From Tetrastigma voinierianum (lineage: Eukaryota; Streptophyta; Magnoliopsida; Vitales; Vitaceae), in NCBI GenBank assembly GCA_016808115.1, contig JAEQBH010004679.1, forward strand, positions 62,001 to 126,000: a DNA stretch of 64,000 nt, given 5' to 3'. The notes beneath the pieces are model-generated. The model saw only the letters and a program-made list of their open reading frames with translations. It made no database searches and was not told the origin of the DNA. Below are positions 33,605-44,589 of the stretch, in pieces. The number at the start of each line of letters is the position of its first letter. Within the stretch, counting starts at the first letter, position 1. A program made the translations under genes and the position numbers.

Positions 33605-34400
33605 ACTAGTTATCTATACCGGGCCGGACATGTCATTTTACTATGCCATCCGAGCTTTTAATGTTGACCAGTTAGATGTTATATATACTAGGTCGGACAT
33701 GTCATTTTACTGTGTCATCCGTGCTTTAATGTCGACTCGCTAGGATGCTATCTATACCGGCCTGGACAGTCATTTTGCATCGCGCCATCTGGCTTTCTTT
33801 AGTGTTGACCGCTAGATGTTATCTATACCGGTCGAACGTATCATTTACCGCTTCATCCGCTTTAATGTTGACCGCTTAGATGTTATCTATACCGGCCTGA
33901 CATGCTCATTTTACTACGCCATCCGGCTTTTAATGTTGATCGCTTAGATGTTATCTATATCACCTATTGTGTCATTTCCATCGCGCCATTCGACCTTAAT
34001 GTCGACCGCCAGATGTTATCTATACCGGCCTGACAAGTCATTTTGATCGCTCCATCTCGGTTTCTAATGTCACCGCTTAGATGTTATCTTATATGTGGCC
34101 TGACATGTCATTTTAATACCATTCGCTTTTAAGTGGACCGTTAGATGTTGTCTATACCGCCTGATGTGTCATTTTACTAAGCCATCCAGCTTTTAAGTGG
34201 ATCTAGATAGTCATTTATACCGGCCGATATGTCATTTCATCAGCGCCTTATCCGGACGCTTAAGTGGACCGGGTTAGATGTTGTCTATACTCAGCCGGAC
34301 ATGTCATTTTGATCGCGCCATCCGGCTTTTACGCTGGACTTCGCTTAGATGTTATCTATAATCGGGCCTGATAGTTCATTTATCAGGCCATCCGCTTTTA
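33605..34400. repeat. Tandem array, about 67-bp unit (GTTATCTATACCGG core)
   Basis: The consensus unit is TTAGATGTTATCTATACCGG, then CCTGACATGTCATTTTACTA, CGCCATCCGGCTTTTAATGT and TGACCGC. It is repeated about 12 times. It follows the 40-bp array with only about 60 bases between and shares no obvious sequence with it. Units differ by substitutions and 1-4 base indels. Confidence 0.85.
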
Positions 34401-34756
34401 GAAATGGGCTATCGCAATATTGATAAAGAATGCTTTAAAGGAAGCTTTATCGATAATACCTGTGTTCGCTATTTTCTCCGATCCGAAACCCTAATCGTCA
34501 TTATCTCGCTATGAGCCTTCAAATATGACTTTTGCAACTCTTCATCTTTCTTACTTGCTCCTCTCGCTCTCCATGCCCCGACGCCAATGGAAGAATTGAT
34601 CTTCGCGCCCGGTCACTGGGTTGCATGACATTGCGCCGCCCTGCATCGAATTAGATGTGGAATGGGGGATTGACCGAGCTCCAGGTGACGAAAGGATACT
34701 GGACAGCCGTTGGAGCCAAGCTCTTACCAATAGTTGGCGAAACTTTTTTTTTTGAT

Positions 34757-34775
34757 TTCCCACAGACGGCGCAAT
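34757..34775 (-). other. Tat-type primer binding site, minus strand
   Basis: The complement reads TTGCGCCGTCTGTGGGAAAT, the tRNA-Arg-type site TGGCGCCGTCTGTGGGAA with one G lost. It follows the LTR end ACA and indicates a second Tat-lineage element facing left. Its interior (34400-34757) is only a short leader remnant. Confidence 0.7.
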
Positions 34776-35389
34776 TGTAATAACCAATTTTGTTCGTGTG
34801 ATTTACGGGGCATCAGCTGCGCAATGTGAACCTATAAAAAGGGCGATCCGAGACGGCAGTGCGACGCTCCGATGATTAAGCCAAGAATGGAGAGTGGAAC
34901 AAGAAGGAGGCTGAGATAGTCGGAATTGCATACCTTTTCCAGGAGGATCTTCCCAATTTATGTGGTCTTGCCTCCCAAATCTTCGTTCTTATTTTAGGAA
35001 TAATATATGTTTTTCCTTATTAAGGATTATCCTTTTATGGGATAAGATATGTTTTTCTTTATCAAGGATTATTCTTTTAAGGGATAATATATGTTTTTCC
35101 TTATCAAGGATTATCCTTCCAAATAAAGGATTTAGAAATTAGGAAATTCAAGGATAAATATCTACTTTACGTATTTTCCCATAACAAATTTCCCATATGC
35201 GATGAGATGGCCATTGGGGACCTGTGATCCTAGATCTGCTCCCAGGACCGCATCGTCTGGGTGGGTTCCTATGTGGTTTAATGATAGCAATGCCTTGGGC
35301 CGCTTTCATGAGGCGGGCTGTGCAGCAACCAAGGGCACCTGACCCATCGAAAGCAAAGGGTTCTTAGCTTAAAAGGCCATGGTACCACA
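34776..35389 (-). mobile_element. Orphan LTR of a second Tat-type element, minus strand
   Basis: Read on the minus strand it starts TGTGGTACCATGGCC (35389), recalling GGTACCATGGGCCC near the start of the other Tat LTR, and ends ...TTACA next to the PBS at 34757-34775. It contains a triplicated unit at 34998-35125. With no gag or pol to its left and no partner LTR, it is a truncated element. Confidence 0.65.
34998..35125. repeat. Three tandem copies of a 42-bp unit inside the LTR
   Basis: GATATGTTTTTCTTTATCAA followed by GGATTATTCTTTTAAGGGAT is repeated three times with few differences. The unit lies inside the minus-strand Tat LTR. Confidence 0.8.
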
Positions 35390-35491
35390 ATAAATAAATT
35401 AAAAAAGGAAAGAAAACATGTAATCCTAAGAGAAATATTAATATGAATAAATTACCTTATATATGTAAAAAAATTGTTTTATTTTAAAATT

Positions 35492-35524
35492 AATATATAT
35501 ATATATATATATAGAAAGAGTATA

Positions 35525-35589
<65 letters not shown>
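35492..35589. repeat. TA dinucleotide microsatellite
   Basis: Alternating TA over almost 100 bp, interrupted by GAAAGAG and a single G. It lies 30-40 bases from the 3' side (minus sense) of the SINE at 35620-35715. Confidence 0.95.
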
Positions 35590-35593
<4 letters not shown>

Positions 35594-35619
35594 TTTGGTA
35601 GTGGTTTAAGAAAAAATTG

Positions 35620-35715
35620 TACCTATTGAGACTCGAACCCGAACCGGTCCTCTTCCTTTGCCTTACATTTTTTAAACAATGACCGCTCTACCTCACAAGC
35701 TAAACATGGGGGTAA
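35620..35715 (-). mobile_element. tRNA-derived SINE head
   Basis: The complement reads TAGCTTGTGAGGTAGAGCGG, then TCATTGTTTAAAAAATGTAA and GGTTCGGGTTCGAGTCTC. The first part copies the D-arm/A-box layout of a tRNA gene and GGTTCGAGTC is an almost perfect B-box. The two boxes are too far apart and the arms do not pair as a tRNA should, so it is a SINE rather than a tRNA gene. The first modules at 52118 and 10113 share its layout (TTTNAAAAANGNAAGGCAAA-like middle). Confidence 0.6.
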
Positions 35716-36294
35716 TTTCTTTTCAGTTATTAAAACCCTAGAAAAACTTTCTAAGTCATTGTCAAATACAATTGCTCTTTTTTTTTTACATCTATTCACT
35801 TTACATATTACATTATAGTACTTTATTCTAGATTTGATCTTAATTTTCTTGTATACCCTTCCCACCCCTTTACTGCTTAGTCGGACGTCAAAGGCATTCA
35901 ATTGTTAATAAGACGACAATCCATATATAGACATAAAGTATTACATTATTTTACATGTTAAATGCAATAAGTACTCTTTATTATTAATAAAGGCATGACA
36001 ATATTATTTTAAGAGGGTGACAGCACAATCTCGAATTTTCATTCCATAATAAGAAGAAAATCGGAATGGATCCATATCAAATGGCTGAAGATTTCAATTT
36101 TAGTAAGAAATTAATTAGTTTCTATATTGGTTCAATTTGAATTTATTTAGAACTTGAATATGATTGCTTTCTAACCCCTATAAAAATAAAATTAAAAATT
36201 AAAAATTAAAAAAAATTAAAAAAAAACCCATCTCATATTTTTTGGACCAATCTCCTAAACCAAAAAAAAAAAAAAAAAAAACATGGTTCTGAAT
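35716..36294. other. AT-rich noncoding stretch
   Basis: No gene. It contains A-rich runs (AAAATTAAAAATTAAAAATT at 36185-36225, poly-A at 36262-36281). A minus frame of 92 codons (35623-35901) overlaps the SINE and has no known motif. Confidence 0.5.
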
Positions 36295-37566
36295 CTCCTC
36301 TCCATATAGTAGTCATCCCTTTACTCATCACAAGGCCACACCATCCCTCTCATTGACCTATCAAAACTCCTTTCTCACAGAGGCATAAAAGTAACCATAT
36401 CACCACCCCTACAAATTCTCAACACATTCTTTCTAGACTATCTAAAACCCTACAAATCTCTCCTCAGATTATATCATTTCCTAGAGTTGAAGGGTTGCCA
36501 GAGGGAGTAGAGAACACTGCTGATATCCCTTCAACAGATCTCTTCCTTCCCTTTGTTTTAGCCACGAAGAAGATGAAACAACCCTTCGAGAACATTCTAA
36601 GGGAGATGTTTGAAACTGGGTGTCCTCCCATTTGCATAATTTCAGATTTCTTCCTGAGCTGGACGATGGAAATCCTGGCCGGAAGTTTAACGTTCCAAGG
36701 CTTGTTTCTCATGGTATTGGGGTACTACCTCAGGTGATAGTGAAGTCTGCATTTTCACAGGCTGATCGGATCTTTACGTCGGTGCCGTCGGATGTTATAT
36801 AGTTCCCGGGGTATACCGACGCCAGTGATCTGCTTTCCGGAGTGAAAATGGAGGCTGAGAGAGCAGATTTGGAGAGCAGGGAGGTGGTTGTGAATAGAAT
36901 TGAAGAGGTTGGTAATGGAGCTAAAGAATGGTGTGGTGGGCCGCTTCTGCTCTGTGATGAAGTTGAAGATGAGGAAGAAGAAGGTGCCGGAAAACAGAAA
37001 AACAACAAGAAGAAGAAGAACCGATCTCTCATGCATACATGGAGTGGCTGGAGAACCAAGAAGGGACAAGTACAGTGCTTTATGTGTCGTTCGGGACACA
37101 AGCACGGAGGATACGTGATGGAAGATATAGCTTGGTCGACGCCGGACGAATGGGAGGAAAGGGTGAAAGGGAGGGGGTTGGTCGTGAGGACATGGGCGGA
37201 GCAGCGGAGAATACTAACTCACCGGAAAGTAGGAGGGTTCTTGAGCCACTGCGGCTGGAACTCGGTTTTGGAGAGCTTGTCGATGCTGGCTTGGCCCATG
37301 GGGGCAGAGCAACCGTTCAACGGTAATGTTGTCGAAAGATTGGGAGCTAGGATGAGGATTCTGGAGGTGGTGGAAGAGGGAACTGGAATAGTTGGAAGTG
37401 AGATTATCTGTGATAGAGTGAAGGAGATGATGGAAGGAAAGGAGGGGAGGAAGACTAGAGAGGAATGGAGTTGAAGAGAATGAAGAGGGAAGCGATGATG
37501 AAAGGAGGATCTTCTGACAGAAATTTGGATGAACTGATTGAGTGTTTGGTTCGAGGGAAAGATAGA
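36295..37566 (+). pseudogene. UDP-glycosyltransferase pseudogene (UGT90-like)
   Basis: Family 1 UGTs glycosylate small molecules. Pieces in all three + frames follow the family order: VIPLLITRPHHPS then IDLSKLLSHRGIKVTI (36310-36400), LPEGVENTADIPSTDLFLPF and ETGCPPICIISDFFLSWT (36492-36665), VKSAFSQADRIFTSVPSDVI stop (36739-36801), EWLENQEGTSTVLYVSFGTQ (37040-37100), WAEQRRILTHRKVGGFLSHC then GWNSVLESL and AWPMGAEQPFN (37192-37320), and DELIECLVRG at the end. The PSPG donor box is recognisable, but a gap of about four residues (the AGVP of CAGVP) lies in its centre. Length, about 1.27 kb against the usual 1.4 kb, shows further deletions. A gypsy LTR begins at 37569, so the 3' end is cut. Confidence 0.85.
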
Positions 37567-37568
37567 CA

Positions 37569-39701
37569 TGTTGTAAAACTCCGAAAATTAGAAATTTTCA
37601 AAAAATTGTAAAATGATAATAATAATAATAAATCATTATAACGGTTCGGAAAGCTAAAAATTTCTAAATATCGGATGACGAAATGACTAGGTCATAAATT
37701 TGTCTCGCTAAATCTAATGACCCAGAAAATTGCCAAATTCTCGCAGATAATCGGAATTTTTACGATTTTCCTGGGGCGAGAGCTTATCAATGACTTGACG
37801 GACGAGATTTTTACAAAAATCTCGGAAGTCAGGAAATGAGTTGAGCTAAGTTCATTTAAACTAAATTGAACTGAAAAAAAAATAAATTATTTCGGGATAG
37901 AAACAGACCCAAATGAGAGATGGACATTGCGCCATATATCAAAATTAAAAAAAAAAAAAAGCAAAGTAAAAAACGAAGAAAAAAAGAAGAAGGAGAAAAC
38001 GGCACTGGGAGTGTGTGAGAGTGAGAGGAGAGAGACAAATTTTTTTTCTTTTCTTCGCTTCTCTTTAAGATCTATGGAGATCGAATCGATGATTTTTGTT
38101 GGAGCAAGAGACAAAGTTCATCTACACGACAAGAGCTATGCATGGGCACCAAAATCTTGAGCTGGGCCAAACTTCAGCTTATAGAGAGGAATTTTCCTAC
38201 TGGTTATTTCTAACCTAAAGGCCATTTAATGGCTTGTGGTTTTTCTTAGAGGACGGAGGTCAGAATTTCGGCCCAAATTTTTGACTGAGTAGGGACTTTG
38301 ACTCAAGTTCAACATCCGGCTGACTTTTGACTCAAGTTTACGCTTCCAAGAATTTTCAAGACTGCTTTTGTAATACCGAAGTTGAATTTTCGGGACTGTT
38401 TTTGGGCAGTCCTGAACTATGTTGAGGTTTGGTTTCAATCTCTGACCGATGTTTTCTGTGTTTAAGTAATAGTTTTGACATCACTGTGAATTCTATGATA
38501 AACTGCGAATGGACCAAGAGGTGCCCTGTTGTATATGAGTCCGAGATTTGAGCCATTTTGTATATTATTGTTGGAAAAATAAATAATAGATTGTTGTATG
38601 TAAAATTCATGTTAATATGGCTTGCGTGATGTATTAGCATGGAAATGGTGATGAATGAAAATTATATGTAGGAAATATAATTATCTAGAATTTATGAATG
38701 TTTCATGTAACTCTTATTGTACATGTAGCATGACATCGAATGAAATTGCATGATTGCATTTCATATGCACGGTCACATCGCGTCGAGTCGGGTGTGGGTG
38801 CATGGTACTGTTATTCACCATTCTTGGTGAATGTGTGGTGAGCTCGGAAATTGGACAACGTCCAAAATCGAGACTTACTTGCCATAAAACAATACACAAT
38901 AAATTTCAAGGTTGTGCGAAACAAGATGGGATATATACCCTCCAAGGTGAAAGATCTAAATTTTATTCTTGGTCAGACATATGGATCCAAATGAGCAAAG
39001 TTCGCTAAAGTATGCCTGCTGGCAAGAGAAGCTCCTGAGACCCCTGAATCGTTAACCCAAATAAACATTACGTAATTTGATAAATTAAAATCGGAGGGTT
39101 AATAATTGTTTAAGTCATTGGGTGAAACACCAATGTTTGGTTTTTCACACTTAGCGCAGTAAAGCGAGGGAGTCGAGATAGGGACTCAAAGCTGGGCATG
39201 TGGAGTCTCATCTCATGTATGATACCTAAACATTCCATATAGGATTGCATTATTTATATGGAATATGCCATTGAATGTGCATTTAAAGTGGAGTAGTCTG
39301 TGAGGAAAATTTTCTACCGTCATCGCCATCCCATCGCGGAACCCCCTTCGTGCACAGGAGGTAGCTGTGGAGACTGCTCGACGAGGCCGTGATTATGAAG
39401 GAGGCCGATGTGTAGCCTTGATATTACTTTTTAAAAAGTATTTTGTATAAAATAATTGTAATTAAATTATTTTGGGACTATTGTATAAATAGTCGGGTAT
39501 GTAATTATGGTAAGAGGGCCGTGATCGGACTCTTACTAGCTGTAATTAAGCGTTTTATTTTCATATTTGGGGATGAACGCTAATGAATGGTCCCGGCTAG
39601 CGGATGTATAATGGGGATATGGACAGATGGACCTTATGGGGTCAATACTATTTCTGTTGAGACCTTGGATGAGTTATGATTATATTGTTATACAGGTTGT
39701 A
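37569..39701 (+). mobile_element. Ty3/gypsy solo LTR or LTR fragment
   Basis: It starts TGTTGTAAAACTCCGAAAAT, the usual TGTAAYACYCCGAAA-type LTR beginning, and has a purine-rich leader at 37950-38040. At 39270-39315 sequence (GAATGTGCATTTAAAGTGGA, GGAAAATTTTCTACC) matches the complement of the minus-strand copy A. No gag or pol follows. It ends where the next element begins at 39702. It sits in the 3' end of the UGT pseudogene. Open frames inside (for example 38754-39008) have no domain. Confidence 0.55.
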
Positions 39702-42700
39702 TGTAACGCCCCGTCCCGAGAGAGTGTACAGTACATGATACTGTAGGGGCGTATAAGAGCACCAAGTGTCACATAGTAGTATTTTGGAGATTAAAGTAGG
39801 AATGAGTTTCAGGAACCTGGAATTATGGTATTAAAACAAGGGTACACCCTGTCATTTCAGCAAAAGGATTATGAAGATTATTAAGTGTAGAGATGGGCCA
39901 TAACACAAATTTCCTCTATAAGTTACAATTGCAAAATTGAAAAGACGAGGGCGATGGCAACCAAAGGAAATGTTAAAATAATAAAAGGAGAAAACAAAAG
40001 CCAAACATTCATTTGGTCTTCAAAAGGCTAGGGTTCAATGAGGGAGAAAGGAAATGGAGAAAAGGAGAGAAAAGAGAGGCACAGAGAAGGAAGAAAATGG
40101 TGGAGCAAGGAGATGTGGATTTTCTTCTTCTCCTTCAAGCTTTCCAAGTGTCTAAGGCGGTAGCAAGGAGAGTGAGCTAAATAAAACCAAGAACAAGTAA
40201 GTTTGGCATCATGAAAGTTATATTGACGTTCATGTCTAATGTCTTGAATTTGCATAAAGCGTTAAATTGGTGGTATTTAAGGTCGAATTACCGATTATAT
40301 CAATTGGACATGAATGGATTAGGTTAGGTTTTGAAAAAGAAAGGAGGAATTGTTAGGATTTGATAGGAATTGTGTAAGCAGGTTGAAATGGGTATAAGGC
40401 ATCAGATTGAGTGTTTATGGTGCAAGAGAAACACATTCGCCGCCGTGGCAGCTAGCCTCAGACAGAAATGTCCGCTTTCCTATTTCGACCAGCTTTTCGT
40501 ATTTCGATCATAACTTGCCTATTTCTTATCCGGGTTTGGAGCGATTCAAGTGGGATAATTAAACTAGACTTAAGGAGGAATGATCCATATATAAATAGTC
40601 ACTGCCAAATTTGATATAAGGGCCTAAAAATTCACTCAAAGTAATGACCATATGTAAGCCACTCCACTGTTCCCTCGGTACAGAAATGCTCGCTTTCTCC
40701 TCGTTTCGACCATTTGTCGATTTTGACCATAACTTGCCTATTTATGATCCGATTTGAGTTATTCAAGTTGCTGGTTAAAAATAGGCTTCTAAGGAAAAAA
40801 TTTATCTGAAGGAAGTTTAAGCAAAATTGTAATCCTAAAGTGTCCATAAAATTTGTCAAAGTGAGCTATGTGCATTCCTGCTCGCCAAATTGAGTCATTT
40901 AGATGTAATAACTTGTGTTGCTATGTGGTTGAGGGCCTTAGAGGAGGAATTTTAAATTGAAAATTCAAAGAGATGTCATTGATATATAAAGGACTGATCT
41001 TGAGAGTTTCATAAATTTTGAAGACCGTTTGAATAATTTTTGAGTCATAAAGTCTATAGAGTATTGTTGGAAAAGGTTGGCCAAAATGAGTGGGTTTTTT
41101 GGAAGTGCTTAAGGGTAATTTGTTCAGTTGGATTTAAATGAATGTGTATGGTGGATTAAAATGGAAGCAGGATTACGATACAGGGTTTTCTTTGAAAAAG
41201 GTGAAAAGGACTATCGGACGGAAACTGGAATTGACGGGAAGCAAGCGGGATTGGAGTTTATGAACTGTGGAGTGAAAATGATTTTGAAAATTGAGTTTTT
41301 AAAAGTGAATGGTTTTAGCGTTAAATCGAAAGTTTATTGGAAATGTTTATGTAAATGTTAAGGCATATGGAAATGTTTTATCTTGCATCAATATATATAT
41401 TTATATGTATGAAATATGTATGCATATGTAAAAGGCCAGAAAGTTTTAACATGTATAAAGAATGCATATGTGTTTTAATGATAAAGTAAAGGATTTAAAT
41501 GTATTTATAAATGTATTTTTAAGAAATAATGATCGATGGTTACCCTAAACCCCTATGATCGTTATGACCGATATTTCGCCATGACTCTGCCAGCGATTTG
41601 GCAGAGTTATACATTAACCGAGGGAGGGAATTAGGTGTCTGAGTAATATCCTTACACGTGATAAGGTGCTATGACTGAACCCTTTGCAAAGCGTGAGCTC
41701 CGCAGTTGTAGTGGTTATGACCGAATATGATTGTCCTCACTGCTGGCATCTGCAAATCGGCTCTGGTGTGTTTATTCCCAATGTAAAGAAAGAAATAAAG
41801 ACAGAAGTTTAAGGTATAAATGGATTTTAATTGTATAAGTATTTATTATAATGAAAGAAAGAAAGTTTAAGGCATAAATGTTTAGACATAAATTGATTTT
41901 AATTGTAATAGTATGTATTACTTTGATATATACCGAAATGCTATTTAAATGAAAATGTACACTCACCTGGCCCTTTAACTCATTCTTTCTCGTAGATGAA
42001 ACAAAACATTTTCGTGGACTCGAGATAGGTGCGCAGTAGAGCGCCCCCACAAGCAGTTGAGTCGAGCCATCAAGGAGACAACGCCTCGTGGATTTCATTG
42101 TATATATAATTTTCCATATCAGAGGCGTTGAATATTTTGTTATGGATATATGTAAATGTATAAAGTTGAAAAGGAACTACGTGGGCTTTGATCCTCAAAG
42201 TGGACGAGGTAATGAGGCGGCCCGCTTAAGTCCCATTCAAGCCCACCTTTGATAAAAACAAATGCATGGATTTGAAGAAGTTTCCAAATGTTTTGATGAT
42301 TGAAATGAATAAATGTATATATGTATATATTGTGTTTGATTTGGTTGTGGATTTATGAGGTCCTAAAACTAAGTCGAGAAGTCGAGGATGGAAAGATTAG
42401 AAGTGTTTTTAAATGTTTTCGCAGGTTTTGTAAATTTGGGAAAGTCCGAAAAACAGAGAAAACTCTGGCCAATTTTTCTAAAAAATCTAAGCGTTTGAAA
42501 AAGAAAAGAAAAGAAAAAAAGAATTTTACCACTTCGCTCGTGATTATTTTCTAAAGATATGTTAAGTACTGAAAAGGGGTTCGCTTCCATGGATTTTATT
42601 TGACCGTTTTAAGGAAAAGTTTCTATATCCATCGGAGTGCCTGAGGTCCCCTTGCTTTCATGAGGTTAATCCGGTCGGATCCTCCAACGTGCACGTGAGC

Positions 42701-43000
42701 CACTAGCTTTGGAAAATAAGTATAAAGATTTGGAAATGTTATTTACATGATTACTTTAATGTTTTACTTTAAAATCGCATAAATTATTTATGTGATTTAA
42801 ACTCATATATGCATACATGACATATTAAATTTTGACTACGTAAAATGCATTGCGAGGCCGACTCCCACTGTGAGAGCTCCCGAGGCGTAGGGGTACCACC
42901 ACTGCAGGAATATGTTGATGAATCTCTATGTTCTCCACTCCGACAGCACAGAGTGACCTGCCACCATTGCATAAATACTACCCACTTCCTTAAGGTCGGA
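39702..43000 (+). repeat. 5' LTR of the Tekay-like element
   Basis: It is colinear with the 3' LTR from TGTAACGCCCC to about 42690 (GAGGTTAATCCGG-TCGGATCC), with many small indels. It contains a purine-rich leader (40037-40110), two copies of a CATAACTTGCCTATTTNTKATC block (40508 and 40730), and CTTACACGTGATAAGGTGCT at 41651. From 42690 to 43000 the sequence no longer matches the 3' LTR tail. Frames such as 41128-41361 or 42321-42554 are LTR translations. Confidence 0.7.
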
Positions 43001-43002
43001 GG

Positions 43003-43030
43003 ATATATCATTAGAGCGTATGGTCAGCCT
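43003..43030 (+). other. Degenerate primer binding site
   Basis: ATATATCATTAGAGCGTATG then GTCAGCC resembles TGGTATCAGAGC followed by GTATGGTCAGC, the initiator Met-tRNA site and the first interior bases of plant chromovirus-like elements. Several bases are changed. Confidence 0.4.
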
Positions 43031-43089
43031 TTTAGCCATCAGATTATTAATGTACTCGAGAGCCAGCCGATAGAGAGGGGGCGAAAGCT

Positions 43090-43545
43090 AGGGCACTGAA
43101 CTATGATGGATCGGGAGACCAAAAGGCTTCACATGGTTAGAGGGAAATGAACTGGGTCTACCAGTGATGCGTTGTAATGACGAGCAGATGGGTCACTTTT
43201 CCGCTTCTCCTACCTGACAGAGCATTGGAGTGGTGGGAGGGTACCAGGAGATGCCCAGAGGGAGTGTCCTGGGCACAGTTTAAGGAAGAGTTTACAGACA
43301 AGTTATTTCTAGCCAGTTACCGAGATGCAAAGGCTGAGGAGTTCTTTAGGCTGGAGCAGGGGACACTCTCCGTGACAGATTATGAGCGGAGTTTTTCTGA
43401 GCTCGTCAGACATGTCCCATTTATCAGGGATGACGAAGTTTCGAAGACCAAGAGATTTGTTGTAGGTCTTCGTCCAGAGATTAGGACCATAGTGAAGGCC
43501 GACAAAACCCACAATACGCACGGTCAGTGGTCGAGGCTGCGCTAG
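43090..43545 (+). pseudogene. Tekay-like gag capsid domain
   Basis: An open frame of 122 codons reads FPLLLPDRALEWWEGTRRCP then VSWAQFKEEFTDKLFLASYR, FFRLEQGTLSVTDYERSFSE and KTKRFVVGLRPEIR. This is the standard Retrotrans_gag domain: (L)xxxAxxWW, W..F...F...Y(F), F..L.QG..SV..Y...F..L, F..GL. Capsid protein from this domain packages element RNA. Upstream residues on 43090-43170 are in another frame. The domain itself is intact over about 110 residues; the C-terminus shifts frame at about 43520. Confidence 0.85.
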
Positions 43546-43850
43546 TGGTCGTAGAGGAGCACGGGCTGAAATCCTGTGCTACGACCAACTGGCGACGTAA
43601 ACTGAGTGGGTCGACGTGGGTCTCGGGAGGTCTCCGCAGCAGCTCAAGAGGGAGGAAGACACAGCGGGACTGCGGGCAAGAGTCTACTGGGGGCACAAGC
43701 CTAGCCAGGTTCGCTGAGGCCACTGCATGTGTAGCTCCAAGGGTCCAAAAAGCCGTAGTGTGCATGGGAAGAACCATTATGGTGAGTGCGCACAGACGAT
43801 GCTTTGGTGGATGTTCTGATACGCAGAGAGGCCCATGATAGTTTCCCGTA
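43546..43850 (+). pseudogene. gag C-terminal tail with decayed zinc knuckle
   Basis: It is basic and Gly/Arg-rich (GLRSSSRGRKTQRDC). In a shifted frame VHGKNHYGECAQT (about 43760-43800) resembles the segment before the CCHC knuckle (CxxCxxxHxGxC, then CFxCGxxGH). Ligands are incomplete. The assignment leans on position between gag and protease. Confidence 0.4.
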
Positions 43851-43974
43851 GTGGATCAGAGGGGATGACAGACAGAGCTCGTTGGTAGGTTGTAATGAGT
43901 CGAGGGGGTCGTAGCGAGGCCCAAATTACATTTACTAGATCCTGGTAATCGCCAGGAGAGGTCACCATCCAGGA

Positions 43975-44480
43975 CGATGGGACGACCCTGCACGTGCTAA
44001 GGTGTTTGGTACCACCAAATAGGAGGCGTATGTGCACTGCAGGTCGCGATGTGTACTATCCAAGTTTTCGAGAGTGATGCTTATGTCTCGATAACGTTTA
44101 CTTCACTCGCTTATTTCGCGAAATTTATCGCACAAGTAAACATAGAGATACGTACCCCATAGATCGTAGTATGGTAGCCCTCCTAGCTGTGAGATTCACT
44201 TACAGCGCATAGAGTATACACGGGGTTGTAGATTATCGAGGGCCGCGAGTTTTTATGGCCAATTTGGTATCATTGACATCCGTGACTTCGATGATATTAG
44301 GATGGACTGTCATTCTCGACATCACGCCTCACCATGGATTGTTTCAGAAAGAAGTTAAGTTCTCAGAGACCGGGAACCAGGGATTACTTTTGTGGGGTAA
44401 GAGATATTTGGTCTCGAGTATGATGTCCGTGGATGATGGTCAAAAAGATGCTCGAAAATCATATCCGGTATCTAAATTTT
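43975..44480 (+). pseudogene. Tekay-like aspartic protease relic
   Basis: Only the end of the domain is clear. RDFDDIRMDCHSRHHAS (about 44280-44330) and, one frame over, MILGWT and GLFQKEVKFS correspond to DFDVILGMDWLSRHHAxIDC and FRKEVxF. The catalytic DTGST part (expected near 44080-44110) is not legible. Several single-base indels shift the frame within a few codons. Confidence 0.6.
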
Positions 44481-44589
44481 GATACTGAGGTAGAGATGAT
44501 GATATGAGATTGGAAGACATTCCTGAGTCGAGAATTTCCTGGATGTGTTTCCGTGATGATCTTCCAGACTACCTCAGATAGAGAGATTG

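Larger units (their letters stand above)
31370..34400 (+). mobile_element. Ty3/gypsy LTR with two internal tandem arrays
   Basis: It starts TGTAACACTCCGAAATATAC, then ACATGTTTAGGGTATTTTGT (also at about 160 in the window). A TATAAATAAAGGAGGAGACC region lies near 31632 and a purine-rich leader at 31680-31735. After that come two arrays (31850-33545 and 33605-34400). The start and leader match the layout of the other gypsy LTRs here. The LTR end was not found: a minus-strand Tat LTR lies beyond 34757 and may have replaced it. Confidence 0.5.

Noticed and set aside
31850..34400. CRISPR-like array because of regular repeats
   Set aside because: Units are contiguous, with no unique spacers of constant length, and lie in an LTR of plant DNA.
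35620..35715. Possible tRNA gene on the minus strand (good B-box, A-box-like start)
   Set aside because: The A and B boxes are too far apart and the acceptor and anticodon stems do not pair; similar diverged copies at 10.1 and 52.1 kb indicate a SINE.
43481..44037. Minus-strand frames opposite gag
   Set aside because: Shadows of the + strand gag region; no motif.
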